This document shows, in pieces, positions 1-7,903 of a DNA stretch of 20,179 nucleotides (position 1 is the first letter of the stretch; each line of letters opens with the position of its first letter). A program made the position numbers and the translations under genes. Below the pieces are notes generated by a model. It saw only the letters and a program-made list of their open reading frames with translations. It was not told the origin of the DNA and ran no database searches. Origin of the DNA: Pseudomonadota bacterium (GTDB taxonomy: Bacteria; Pseudomonadota; Alphaproteobacteria; Rhizobiales; Hyphomicrobiaceae); contig JAEWIJ010000126.1 of the NCBI GenBank assembly GCA_023387235.1, forward strand, positions 1 through 20,179, in the 5' to 3' direction.

Positions 1-1195
1 CCGCGCGCTCGAGCGTGTCGAGGGAGGCCATGAGCGATCCGACGCGCACCGCCGATGCCGTCCAGTCGGCGAGGCGGGGATAGTTGTCGACGACCCAGTT
101 GAAGGCGGCCTGCACGATCGTGAAGGCGGAAGCAGCCTGCATGATCTCGCCGAGCGACATCGAGCCGTCGAGGTACTTCGGCGCGCAAAGGATGATCGGC
201 AGAACCGGTGCGATGAAGGAGGACGTCTGCGATACGGCCGTCGTCTTCATGGTCTGGATGGCGACATTGCGCCAGGCGCCGAGCACGTTGCCGAGCGAGC
301 CCTGAAGGCCCGCGCGCTCTTCCTCCTCGCCGCGGATGAGCGCGATGCTTTCGCCGTTCTCACGCACGCGCGTCAGGACGTAGCGGAACTCGGCCTCGCT
401 CTGGTTCTTGGATTCGGAGGCGCGCACGAAGCGGCTGCCGATCATGACCATGGCGCCGCTCGCAATGGCGGCATAGAGAACGGCGGCGATGACGAGAAAG
501 CCCGGAACGACCAGCGGAATGCCGATGACCGAGAGATCGAGTGCGCCGCCGATCGTCCACAGGACGACGATGAATGTCACCGCGGAGAGGAAGGCCTGCA
601 GCACGCCGCTGACGAAATCGATTGGCGCTTCCGTGGCGATGCGCATGTCCTCCGACATGCGAGCCTCCGGATTGGCGTGATCGCCGGTCACGAGATTGAG
701 CTGATAGTAGCGGCCGTTGTCGAGCCAGCGCGCGACGAGACGCTTCGTGAGCCACCGGCGCCAAGCGCGTTGCAAGGCCGTGCGCAGGTGGACCTGCACG
801 ATGGAGAAGATTACGCTGACGGCGAGAATGCCGAGGTAGATCAGCGCGAGCCGGCCGACGACGGGCGCATCGCGTCGTTCGAGCGCGTCGAAGATGGCGC
901 GGTTCCAAACGTTCATGGCATAGGCCGCGCAGACCACGGCCAGGATGATGGCGAGAAGCCCCGCCGTCAGCAGCCATGCCCGGCCCGATCCGGGCTCGGT
1001 CCAGAAGCGGCGCCCGGTGTGCAGGAAGCGCCACAGCAGCAGGCGGCGGCGCTCGCTCTCGCTGAGCTCTTCGATCTCTTCCGGTTCCGCGATGTCCTTG
1101 TCGTCCGGCAGGTCATCGGGATGCGCGTCCTCGGGCGCCGGCGTCTCGTCGCCCTCGCGCGCCTTGTCCTGCCGCACGTCGGTTGTGTCGCTCAT
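1..1195 (-). CDS. YddA/BacA-type ABC transporter, permease part (partial)
   Basis: Reading the minus strand from an ATG at 1195 gives an uninterrupted frame of 398 codons that runs off the left edge. The product starts with an acidic, Asp/Glu-rich cytosolic stretch (about residues 1-50). An ABC exporter-type membrane domain follows, with hydrophobic segments near residues 75-95, 110-130 and 205-260. Family-typical phrases are VWNRAIFDALE, the WRRWLTKRLVARWL segment with YYQL after it, NPEARMSEDM, and RVRENGESIALIRGE. These match the ABC_membrane_2 / SbmA-BacA / YddA (COG4178) group, in which one polypeptide carries permease and ATPase. The ATPase half (Walker A, signature, Walker B) would lie beyond base 1 and is not seen. 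Members move peptides, cobalamin or fatty acyl compounds; the substrate here cannot be told. It lies 116 bases downstream of the MFS gene on the same strand, so cotranscription is possible. No strong Shine-Dalgarno is visible at 1195. Confidence 0.88.
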   Translation of the reverse strand, partial: MSDTTDVRQDKAREGDETPAPEDAHPDDLPDDKDIAEPEEIEELSESERRRLLLWRFLHTGRRFWTEPGSGRAWLLTAGLLAIILAVVCAAYAMNVWNRAIFDALERRDAPVVGRLALIYLGILAVSVIFSIVQVHLRTALQRAWRRWLTKRLVARWLDNGRYYQLNLVTGDHANPEARMSEDMRIATEAPIDFVSGVLQAFLSAVTFIVVLWTIGGALDLSVIGIPLVVPGFLVIAAVLYAAIASGAMVMIGSRFVRASESKNQSEAEFRYVLTRVRENGESIALIRGEEEERAGLQGSLGNVLGAWRNVAIQTMKTTAVSQTSSFIAPVLPIILCAPKYLDGSMSLGEIMQAASAFTIVQAAFNWVVDNYPRLADWTASAVRVGSLMASLDTLERA

Positions 1196-1311
1196 GGCGC
1201 TGCCCTGCCGAGAGAAGCGGCGCGCGTCGCGGTTTACGCCGCGGGGCGAGCCGGCCCGAGGAACGCGGCGCTATGCAGAAGGTTCCGGATTTTCAGACGC
1301 CTGGGAGTGGC

Positions 1312-2532
1312 CTATTCGGCAGGGTGTGGCGCTGAAGCCTGCTCGCGGCGACGGCGTAGCGCGAGCCACACGGTGGCCGCGACGACGGTCGCCATCAGCG
1401 GGATGGCGGCGAGGTTGAGGACGGTCCAGCCGGCGCGCTGCTGGAGGAAGCCGGCCAATGCGGCCGCGGTCGCCGTCGTGGCGTAGACCGTGAAGTCGTG
1501 GCTGGCCTGTACCTTCGCGCGCTCGACCGGCTCGTAGGCCTTGGTGAGGAGCGCGGAGCCGCCGACGAAGGTGAAGTTCCAGCCGAGGCCGACGAAGAGG
1601 TTGGCGACGAGGAAGTTCCAGAAGTCGACGCCGGCGAGGTTGATGAGTGCGCAGCCGAGCTGGATGATCGCACCGGTCGCGATGACCGGCAGTTCACCGA
1701 AGCGATTGATAAGCGAGCCCGTGAAGAAGGACGGCAGGAACATCGCGACGATGTGCACCTGGATGACGGTCGCGCTGTCGGCGAAGTGATAGCCGCACGC
1801 CAGCATCGCGAGCGGCGTCGCCGACATGACGAGTGTCATGACGCCATAGCCGAGCATCGAGGATGTGAGCGCGACGCGGTACACGGGCTGGGCCGCGATC
1901 ACTCGAAGCGGACGACCACCCGAGGCGCGCTCGCTGGCACTCAACGTCGGGATGCGCAGGAACTGCACGACCGCCATGCTGACGATGCTGACGAGCGTGA
2001 TCGTGATGTAGACGCCCTTGAACGTGACGGGCGCGAACCAGTCCACCGACAATTTAGCGAGCTGTGGGCCTGTAAAGCCCGCGATCACGCCGCCGAGCAT
2101 GACATAGGAAATGGCGCGCGCTTTGAAATCCATGGGCGAGCAGTCGGCGGCGGCGAAGCGATAGTACCAGGCGAACGAAGCCGACAGGCCCTGCAGAAAG
2201 GCGGCGATGCAGAGGATTTCGAAGCTGCGCAGCGTGACGGCGTAAGCGGCGACGAGGCCGAATGCGATGCCGATGATCGTGCCGATCGTGAAGCCGGCAC
2301 GGCGGCCGATACGGTCCATGAGCAGCGACGCGGGAATAGTGCCGGTCATGATGCCGGCGTGCGCAAGAAAAATCGGGATTGTCGCGAACGATTTGTCGGC
2401 GCCGAGGAGCGAATGCGCGGCGAGCGGCGTCGTTGCGATGCCCATGGCCTGGACGGACATGAACAGGCCTTGCGAAAGCGCCAGCAGGCTTACATTGCGC
2501 CATACACGCGCCATGGCATCAGAAACGGTCAT
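1312..2532 (-). CDS. MFS transporter
   Basis: A 406-residue integral inner-membrane protein of major facilitator type. About twelve hydrophobic segments span the whole length. The loop after the second segment carries the MFS signature as LLMDRIGRRAGF, and an equivalent, weaker motif (SLINRFGELPV) appears at the start of the second half. I chose the ATG at 2532 (MTVSDAMARVWRN) because a GGAG lies about 11 bases upstream and the first helix follows directly. A longer frame to 2628 adds a low-quality, proline- and arginine-rich leader. The C-terminus is a short basic tail (LRRRREQ). The substrate is unknown. The family includes drug, sugar and organic-acid carriers, and nothing adjacent identifies a pathway. 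It is transcribed away from the maoC-like gene and towards the YddA-type ABC gene. Confidence 0.88.
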   Translation of the reverse strand: MTVSDAMARVWRNVSLLALSQGLFMSVQAMGIATTPLAAHSLLGADKSFATIPIFLAHAGIMTGTIPASLLMDRIGRRAGFTIGTIIGIAFGLVAAYAVTLRSFEILCIAAFLQGLSASFAWYYRFAAADCSPMDFKARAISYVMLGGVIAGFTGPQLAKLSVDWFAPVTFKGVYITITLVSIVSMAVVQFLRIPTLSASERASGGRPLRVIAAQPVYRVALTSSMLGYGVMTLVMSATPLAMLACGYHFADSATVIQVHIVAMFLPSFFTGSLINRFGELPVIATGAIIQLGCALINLAGVDFWNFLVANLFVGLGWNFTFVGGSALLTKAYEPVERAKVQASHDFTVYATTATAAALAGFLQQRAGWTVLNLAAIPLMATVVAATVWLALRRRREQASAPHPAE

Positions 2533-2900
2533 CGGCGGCGTCAGCTCCGGCTTGGACGCGCTTATTCCCTGAGTGCAGGGGGGCGCGACGCGCCACCGGG
2601 CGGGACCATCTGCGAATCGGGCGGGCACGTCCAGTCTCGTGGGGTGGCCCGGCCCGTCTGGCAGGGGCCGATATCGCGCATAGCTGGCCGAAAGTGTGGC
2701 TACGAAGCCGCGCTTTCAGGGTCCCGAAGGCCCGAACCGCATGGAACTCGGAAACCAAGGTTCAAGGGATTGGTGCATTGCAGTGTCATGCGCAACTTTC
2801 CTTGTTGCGTCGCATTATGGCCGGACCTAGTGTTTGCGCCGCGCCAGCCGCCGACCCTAAGGGGGCAGCGCGGAGGGAGCTTTACTGGGGGATCAGGACC
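2533..2900. other. Divergent intergenic region, 368 bases, MFS / maoC
   Basis: No convincing gene is present; the open frames crossing it give arginine/proline-rich, family-less products. It must hold the promoters of the divergent MFS and MaoC-like genes. The clearest structure is a 6-bp inverted repeat CGCAAC / GTTGCG at 2791-2796 and 2804-2809, separated by seven bases, about 90 bases upstream of the maoC start. It could be an operator. A purine-rich GGAGGGAG lies at about 2872-2879 and a second G-rich run at 2887-2891. No sigma-70 box of good quality was found. Confidence 0.5.
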
Positions 2901-3338
2901 ATGACCATCATGACGCGGAAGTCCTACTACTTCGAGGACCTCGAACCTGGCATGGAAGCCAGCTTCGCAAAAACGGTCACCGAAGCGGATATCGTGGGCT
3001 TCGCCAATGTAACCGGCGACAAGAACCCGGTTCACCTCGATGCGGACTTCGCGGCCCGCACCATGTTCAAGGAGCGCATCGCGCACGGCATGCTCACGGC
3101 GAGCTACATCTCCGCCGTGTTCGGCATGGAGCTTCCGGGGCCGGGCGTCATCTACATCTCGCAGACGCTCAACTTCAAAGGGCCGGTCAAGATCGGTGAC
3201 GAGGTCGTCGCGAAGGTTACCGTCGCCGAACTCTTCCCGGCGAAGCGCCGCGCGCGCTTCGACTGCGTGTGCACGGTCGGCGGCCGCGTCGTCCTCGACG
3301 GCGAGGCAATTCTGATGGTGCCCGCGCGCCCGGCGTGA
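2901..3338 (+). CDS. MaoC-like (R)-specific enoyl-CoA hydratase
   Basis: A 145-residue single hot-dog-fold protein. The hydratase-2 motif is plain: TGDKNPVHLDADFA, with the catalytic Asp and His in DKNPVH, followed by FKERIAHGML. This matches MaoC / PhaJ-type dehydratases, which add water to trans-2-enoyl-CoA to give (R)-3-hydroxyacyl-CoA in the cytosol, linking beta-oxidation to polyhydroxyalkanoate or other acyl pathways. The C-terminal half (INFKGPVKIGDEV-like strand pair) is complete, so this is a full-length short MaoC protein and not a fragment. An ATG at 2910 is an equally possible start; AGGA precedes both. An upstream extension to 2694 is open but has no family character. It is followed after 87 bases by ribF on the same strand. 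The exact substrate is not deducible. Confidence 0.88.
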   Translation: MTIMTRKSYYFEDLEPGMEASFAKTVTEADIVGFANVTGDKNPVHLDADFAARTMFKERIAHGMLTASYISAVFGMELPGPGVIYISQTLNFKGPVKIGDEVVAKVTVAELFPAKRRARFDCVCTVGGRVVLDGEAILMVPARPA

Positions 3339-3425
3339 TTTTTCCGGCCCTGCGCACTATGTTGCCTTCGCACGGCGCGCGGGGAGCGGATTTGCTCGGG
3401 TCTCGCGCCAAGGACTGAAGGCTTC

Positions 3426-4388
3426 ATGGACGTCTTTTACGGCTATGACCATGTGCCGCCCGACGCGCGCGGCGCGTCGGTTGCCATCGGCAATTTCGAC
3501 GGCGTGCACCGTGGGCATCAGGCGCTCATCGCGCGTGCGTGCCTCGAGGCCGAGCCTCTCGGGGCACGGACGGGCGCGGTCGTCTTCGAGCCGCATCCGC
3601 GCGAGTTCTTTCAGCCCGCACGCCCGCTCTTCACGCTGACGCCGCTGCCGCAGAAGCTGAAACTGCTCGAGCAGTACGGCGTCGACGTGACATTCGTGCT
3701 GCCGTTCGCGCACGAGCTCGCACAGATGTCGGCCGAGGCGTTCGTGGAGCGCGTGCTCGTCGAGGGGCTCGGCATCCGGCACGTGGTCATCGGGCATGAT
3801 TTCCTGTTCGGGAAGAGCCGTGCCGGCAATGCGCAGCAGATGGCGGAGCTCGGCAAGACCCTGGGCTTCGGTGTGTCGATCGTGGCGCCGGTCGGCAGTG
3901 GCGGCGAGGTGTACTCGTCGAGTGCGGTGCGCGCCGAGCTGGCGCAGGGTGATGTCGAAGGAGCTGCTCAGATGTTGGGACACCGCTGGAAGGTCGAGGG
4001 CATCGTGCAGGGCGGCGCGCGGCGCGGCACCGGGCTCGGCTATCCGACGGCCAATATCGCACTCGGCAAGGGGGCGGCGCTCGCACACGGCATTTACGCG
4101 GTGCACGTCGGCTTCGAGGGCAATCGTTATCAGGCTGCGGCCTACCTCGGCACGCGCCCGACGTTCGACGACGGCTCGCCTGTGCTCGAGGTTTTTCTCT
4201 TCGACTTCGACGGCGATCTCTACGGCCGGCCGATCGAGGTCGAGTTCGTCGCATTCCTTCGCGGTGATCGCAAGTTCGATAGCCTCGAGGCGCTCAAGGC
4301 TCAGATGGACATAGATTGCGCGCGGGCGCGCGAAGTGCTTGCGGCCGACGCGGAGCGGTCCGATCGGGCGCCTCATAATGGGCAGTGA
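3426..4388 (+). CDS. ribF: Bifunctional riboflavin kinase / FMN adenylyltransferase
   Basis: A 320-residue cytosolic enzyme that phosphorylates riboflavin to FMN and adenylylates FMN to FAD. The N-terminal nucleotidyltransferase domain shows IGNFDGVHRGH (residues 21-31, the HxGH-like nucleotide motif), GHDFLFGKSRAGN (from 123) and SSSAVR (164-169), the last being the counterpart of the SST-x-R motif. The C-terminal kinase domain shows GTGLGYPTANI (201-211) and the VLEVFLFDFDGDLYG stretch carrying the catalytic Glu. Length matches bacterial RibF. The ATG at 3426 sits just before the first strand. It follows the MaoC-like gene on the same strand; no FMN riboswitch-like sequence is visible in the 87-base gap. 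The usual ileS/lspA neighbours are absent, and a convergent PAS gene follows. Confidence 0.96.
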   Translation: MDVFYGYDHVPPDARGASVAIGNFDGVHRGHQALIARACLEAEPLGARTGAVVFEPHPREFFQPARPLFTLTPLPQKLKLLEQYGVDVTFVLPFAHELAQMSAEAFVERVLVEGLGIRHVVIGHDFLFGKSRAGNAQQMAELGKTLGFGVSIVAPVGSGGEVYSSSAVRAELAQGDVEGAAQMLGHRWKVEGIVQGGARRGTGLGYPTANIALGKGAALAHGIYAVHVGFEGNRYQAAAYLGTRPTFDDGSPVLEVFLFDFDGDLYGRPIEVEFVAFLRGDRKFDSLEALKAQMDIDCARAREVLAADAERSDRAPHNGQ

Positions 4389-4443
4389 ATGCCGCCGGCG
4401 GCGAATGAGAGCCGCCAGCGACTGTTCTGGAGCGGGACGATGC

Positions 4444-5061
4444 TTACCGTCCGCCCTCGTAGACACGGAACTGACGGCGGCGCATGCGCACGAGCCGGTA
4501 ACGGCTGAAATCGAACTTCAGCGGGCTCGGCGGCGGCGTCATGCGCTCGGCGATGGCATGAGGCCGGCCCTCGGGCCAGACGATCGCGCGGTCCAGAACG
4601 CGGCCGGCCGTTGTCGGCTCGCTGCCGAGCCAGGGCTCGTGCGCGCGGGCGGAGATCGCACCGAGGAGGCGCGTGATGCAATCATCCGTATGGATCAGCG
4701 GCAGCACGAGGACTTCGAAGACCGCCTTGCGGTCGCTCGGCGCAGTTCTCTCCATCGTGATGAGCCCGACGCCGCCCTGCTCCATGATGGATGTCATGAA
4801 CGGCTTGAGATCGGCGTGATCAGCCGCGTCGAACAGCTCGCTGAAGGCGTGACCTCTGAGCTCGACGCCGAGCTTTTCGGTGACGCGCGTGCCCGTCAAT
4901 CGGAAGCGGGCCGTTTCGCCGCGCTCGCATTCGACCATGAAGGTCTCGGGGAGGATCGTGGCGAAGCGCGCGGGCTCGATCTCGAAGCGACGCGGAGCCA
5001 TGCGGCCGCCACGAATCTCATTCCAGTACTTGTAGAGGATCTGGCTTGTCGTATTCTGCAT
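4444..5061 (-). CDS. PAS_5-family PAS domain protein
   Basis: A 205-residue soluble protein of the PAS_5 (DUF1488-like size, PF07310-type) family common in Alphaproteobacteria. The N-terminal signature is ILYKYWNEIRGGRMAPRR (about 8-25), followed by an ILPETFMVE strand and FRLTGTRVTEKLGVELRG (about 53-70), then FSELFDAADHADL. No histidine kinase, GGDEF or HTH domain follows the PAS fold, so any output must come from a partner or from ligand binding. The last 40 residues are basic and proline-rich (PPPSPLKFDFSRY). The function of the family is not established. It converges on ribF (55-base gap) and is divergent from the rhomboid gene across 239 bases. Family assignment rests on recalled motif pattern. 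Confidence 0.82.
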   Translation of the reverse strand: MQNTTSQILYKYWNEIRGGRMAPRRFEIEPARFATILPETFMVECERGETARFRLTGTRVTEKLGVELRGHAFSELFDAADHADLKPFMTSIMEQGGVGLITMERTAPSDRKAVFEVLVLPLIHTDDCITRLLGAISARAHEPWLGSEPTTAGRVLDRAIVWPEGRPHAIAERMTPPPSPLKFDFSRYRLVRMRRRQFRVYEGGR

Positions 5062-5300
5062 TCCTGGTCCCTGACCGGGCGGAGTACCCCCAGCTGAAGC
5101 GTATGCAGGCGCCGGAAGGGCCGCGCAGGCCGGCTCAAAGCGGGACAGGCGTGCCTTACGAGAGCTTGCACAGCCATCGGACAGCAGCTTTCGTGCCAGT
5201 TAACGAACGTTCCGAAATGCGCCGGCGTTTGTCGGGTTGCCGATCGAGCGCGCGCGCATTACCTGCTGAGCACCATTAACAATCGTCGACAGCGAGCACG

Positions 5301-6032
5301 ATGAGCACCCTGGGGCCACGCCTGAGCCGAGAACCGATCTTCAACGTGCCTACCGCCGTGGTCGTGGCACTGGCGCTCCTGGGCCTCGTGCACGTGGCGA
5401 TGTCCCAGCTCTCGGATATCGACGACGAGCATCTCATCTGGGTTCTGGCTTTCGTGCCGGCCCGATACACGGGATGGGCCGATCAGATCCCAGGAGGTCC
5501 CATTGCTTCGTGGACGTCGTTCGTCACGCATCAGTTTGTGCACGGCGATCTGACACACCTCCTCATCAATTGCGCCTGGCTGCTCGTATTCGGGAGCCCA
5601 GTGGCGCGCCGCATCGGGGGCTTGCGCTTTTTCGTGTTCGCGCTGGTCTGCGGGGTCGCCGGTGCAGTGGCCTTCATGCTCGTGCGCTGGGGCGAGGCCG
5701 TGCCCATGGTCGGCGCGTCTGGCGCCATCTCGGGATTGATGGGTGCCGGTTTCCGACTGCTCCTGCCGGCGATCGACAACGGCGAGTTCCATGAAATGCG
5801 CGAGACGCCGCGAGCCGTGCGTCTGGCGACGCTCGGCGAGTGCGTGCGCAATCGGCGCCTGATATTTGCGGTGATCGCCTTCCTGATCGTCAACTTCCTG
5901 ATCGCCTTTGCAGCGCCTGTCGTGACGGACGCGGCCGGGATTGCCTGGGAAGCGCACATCGGCGGTTTCTTCGCGGGATTGCTCCTGCTCGGCGCGTTCG
6001 ATCTTGGCCCACAGGCAGACGAGACGTTCTAG
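5301..6032 (+). CDS. Rhomboid-family intramembrane serine protease
   Basis: A 243-residue inner-membrane protein with about six hydrophobic segments. The catalytic dyad is visible: Ser140 in VGASGAISG (GxSG motif, 138-141) and His219 in WEAHIGGFFAG. The oxyanion-associated HxxxN motif is present as THLLIN (His86, Asn90). Rhomboids cut substrates inside or next to the membrane; the substrate here is unknown. Compared with the minimal fold there is a longer polar loop between the Ser helix and the penultimate helix (about 158-185, including GEFHEMRETPRAVR), a common feature of alphaproteobacterial members. The start at 5301 gives a short cytosolic lead (MSTLGPRLSREPIFNVPTA) before the first helix. 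It is transcribed divergently from the PAS gene and is followed 166 bases later by the DUF2076 gene, probably with its own promoter. Confidence 0.92.
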   Translation: MSTLGPRLSREPIFNVPTAVVVALALLGLVHVAMSQLSDIDDEHLIWVLAFVPARYTGWADQIPGGPIASWTSFVTHQFVHGDLTHLLINCAWLLVFGSPVARRIGGLRFFVFALVCGVAGAVAFMLVRWGEAVPMVGASGAISGLMGAGFRLLLPAIDNGEFHEMRETPRAVRLATLGECVRNRRLIFAVIAFLIVNFLIAFAAPVVTDAAGIAWEAHIGGFFAGLLLLGAFDLGPQADETF

Positions 6033-6198
6033 ATTTGCGCCGCCGCCGTGCGTGGCTATGCGGCCGCAATGTGATGTTTCTGCACTCGCCAGTCCTCAAT
6101 ATTAAATTTTTGGGAAGCCTCGCGTGCGGTCTTGCGCGCACTCTTCGCCCACCCGACATGACGGTCTCGTCATCGACGAAAGGGAGAGAGAATATCCG

Positions 6199-6960
6199 AT
6201 GGCATTGAACCCCGAAGAGCGCCACGCGATCAACGACCTGTTCTCGCGCGTGCAGGCCAATGGCCCCGCCGATAAGGACGGCGAAGCCGAGGCGCTTATC
6301 AATCAGCTCATGCGTCGCACGCCGGACAGCGCCTACATCCTGGTGCAGACGACGCTGGTCCAGGAAGCGCACATCGAGGATCTGGAAGCGCGCATCAGCG
6401 AGCTGGAGGCGCAGCTCGCAGGCAACAACCGCCCGCAGTCGCGCGGCGGTTTCCTCGGCGGTGCACGCCGCAGTGCGGCACCGCGCGATGACTACGACGA
6501 CCGCAGGGATTATGCCGACGATCGCCGCAGCGGCAGCGGCATTCCGCCGATCGGCTCGCGAAGCGCGCCGAGTGCGTATGACAGCTCGCCCCAGCCTGGA
6601 CAGCAGCCGGGCCCGCAGTCGGGATGGCGTGGGGGGCGTGACGAGCCCGCGAACGCGCGTCCGGGTGCACCTCCGCAGCCTCAGGGCGGCGGCGGTGGCT
6701 TCTTCAGGACGGCCGCAGCCATGGCGGCGGGCGTCGCCGGCGGCACGCTGCTCGCGAACAGCCTCGGCGGCATGTTCGGCGGCGGCAAGAGCGGCGAAGC
6801 GCAGGCCGGTCAGGAAGGCTCGACGTCACACGACAGCGGGCACCAGAATGCCGGTCACGATGCCAGTGACAACGATCCCGGCAACTACGACTCCGACTAT
6901 CACGATACCGGCTCCGACGACGGCGACTGGGGTGGCGGCATGGACGACATCGATATCTGA
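6199..6960 (+). CDS. DUF2076 family protein
   Basis: A 253-residue protein. Residues 1-78 form the conserved helical part (MALNPEERHAINDLFSRV, then AEALINQLMRRTPDSAYILVQ and an amphipathic coiled-coil-like LVQEAHIEDLEARISELEAQ). Residues 80-165 are disordered, rich in Arg, Gly, Pro and Gln. A Gly/Ala-rich weakly hydrophobic stretch follows (FFRTAAAMAAGVAGG, about 168-195, then GGMFGGG). The last 45 residues are very rich in Asp, Gly, His and Ser and end DDIDI. This is the DUF2076 / COG3416 layout; the biochemical role is unknown. The ATG at 6199 is preceded by AGGGAGAGAG. The acidic tail could bind metal or act as a flexible brush, which is inference. An intrinsic terminator lies 28 bases after the stop. 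Confidence 0.88.
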   Translation: MALNPEERHAINDLFSRVQANGPADKDGEAEALINQLMRRTPDSAYILVQTTLVQEAHIEDLEARISELEAQLAGNNRPQSRGGFLGGARRSAAPRDDYDDRRDYADDRRSGSGIPPIGSRSAPSAYDSSPQPGQQPGPQSGWRGGRDEPANARPGAPPQPQGGGGGFFRTAAAMAAGVAGGTLLANSLGGMFGGGKSGEAQAGQEGSTSHDSGHQNAGHDASDNDPGNYDSDYHDTGSDDGDWGGGMDDIDI

Positions 6961-6987
6961 GGGCGCGCCGCCCCGCGATGAAAGACG

Positions 6988-7024
6988 ACCGCCCCGAGTG
7001 ATCCTCGGGGCGGTTTGCGTTTTC
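6988..7024 (+). terminator. Intrinsic terminator after the DUF2076 gene
   Basis: A perfect 11-bp stem ACCGCCCCGAG / CTCGGGGCGGT (6988-6998 and 7004-7014) with a 5-base loop is followed by the T-rich run TTTGCGTTTT. It lies between the convergent DUF2076 and YkgJ-like genes and overlaps the end of the latter. The hairpin may also stop minus-strand transcripts, although the T-tract on that side is poor. Confidence 0.85.
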
Positions 7025-7406
7025 AGGAGGTCTCGGCGAGTGCCGGCAGGCCTCGCGCCGCGCGCGCCATGGTGCAGGCATCGTCACCAGGAAGGCAGTC
7101 GCGGCAGACGATCGGGCGGGCCGCGTAGATCGTACAACTCGTTTCGATGCCGATCTTGCCCGCCAAGGCCATGCAACGCTCGCCCTCGCAGCGCATGCCG
7201 GCGCCGCCCTCCGCGATCAGGCCTTCGGGAAGGAGCGCGATCTCGGCGTCGCTTTCGAGCGTGAAGCGCGGCCAGTCGCGCGAGTAGGCGCAGCACGCGC
7301 CGCACGACTGGCAAGGCCCGCCGCTACCCGCATGTTCGATCTTTTGGCTTCGGAGACCGTTACCCATCCCCGCGGCTCCGCTCTCAGGACCTCGCCCGAG
7401 TTTCAT
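7023..7406 (-). CDS. YkgJ-family cysteine-cluster (metal-chelating) protein
   Basis: A 127-residue cytosolic protein built round a conserved Cys cluster: CQSCGACCAYSRDW, then C-E-G-E-R-C-M-A-L, SCTIYAARPIVCRDCLPG and a final DACTMAR. This is the CxxCCxxC-type zinc- or iron-binding layout of the YkgJ / UPF0153 family. I placed the start at the ATG at 7406 because AGGA lies about 12 bases upstream; an ATG at 7367 with an upstream GGAG, and a longer frame to 7451, are alternatives. The family's function is not settled; metal or Fe-S cluster binding is inferred from the cysteines. It is divergent from the response regulator (128 bases) and its end overlaps the terminator region of the DUF2076 gene. 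Confidence 0.85.
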   Translation of the reverse strand: MKLGRGPESGAAGMGNGLRSQKIEHAGSGGPCQSCGACCAYSRDWPRFTLESDAEIALLPEGLIAEGGAGMRCEGERCMALAGKIGIETSCTIYAARPIVCRDCLPGDDACTMARAARGLPALAETS

Positions 7407-7534
7407 TTCGTAACCGTTCCTCAGGAATTTCTTAACGCTTGTTTCGCACACTCGGCCGTGCGTCCGATGGGATGTCGCCGTTTCCTTGATTGCAGCCTTG
7501 CGCCGCGCCTTGGCGCTCGAATTGGGTCGTGTGA

Positions 7535-7900
7535 ATGAAACAGTGTCTCATCGTCGAGGACTCCGAAGTCATCCGCAAGGTCGCGAGCCGCATCATGACC
7601 AATCTCAATTTCGAGGTGGTCGAGGCGGAGAACGGCCAGCAAGCGCTCGAAATCTGCGATTCCGGGATGCCCGATATGATCCTCCTCGACTGGCACATGC
7701 CGGTCATGGGCGGCATGGAGTTCCTGCAGTCCTTCCGCCCGCTCAACAAGAAGAAGCGGCCCTTCATCCTCTACTGCGCCACCGAGAACGACAAGGTCGA
7801 GATCTCGCGCGCGATCACGGCGGGGGCTAGCGACTACGTCCTCAAGCCCTACGATCGCGAATCGCTCTACGCGCGCATCGCCGAGGCCGGACTCGGCTGA
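7535..7900 (+). CDS. Single-domain CheY-like response regulator
   Basis: A 121-residue receiver domain with no output domain. All phosphotransfer residues are present: the acidic pair Glu8-Asp9 (VEDSEVIRK), phospho-acceptor Asp52 (LLDWHMPVMGG), switch Thr83 (YCATEND), and Lys104-Pro105 (VLKPYD). Such stand-alone receivers carry phosphate between histidine kinases and phosphotransferases, or act by protein-protein contact on motility, the cell cycle or stress signalling. No kinase gene is adjacent, so the partner is unknown. The ATG at 7535 overlaps the TGA of an upstream short frame (GTGAATG). Its stop is only three bases from the stop of the convergent agmatinase gene. The sequence is closest in style to the DWHMP-type receivers widespread in Alphaproteobacteria. 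Confidence 0.93.
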   Translation: MKQCLIVEDSEVIRKVASRIMTNLNFEVVEAENGQQALEICDSGMPDMILLDWHMPVMGGMEFLQSFRPLNKKKRPFILYCATENDKVEISRAITAGASDYVLKPYDRESLYARIAEAGLG

Positions 7901-7903
7901 GAG

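Noticed and set aside
1498..2904. Long plus-strand open frame opposite the MFS gene
   Set aside because: It is rich in Arg, Asp and Glu with no domain, lies antisense to a clear membrane protein, and is explained by the high-GC codon bias.
3357..4466. 369-codon minus-strand open frame opposite ribF
   Set aside because: It lies wholly antisense to ribF, whose motifs are complete, and its product resembles no family.
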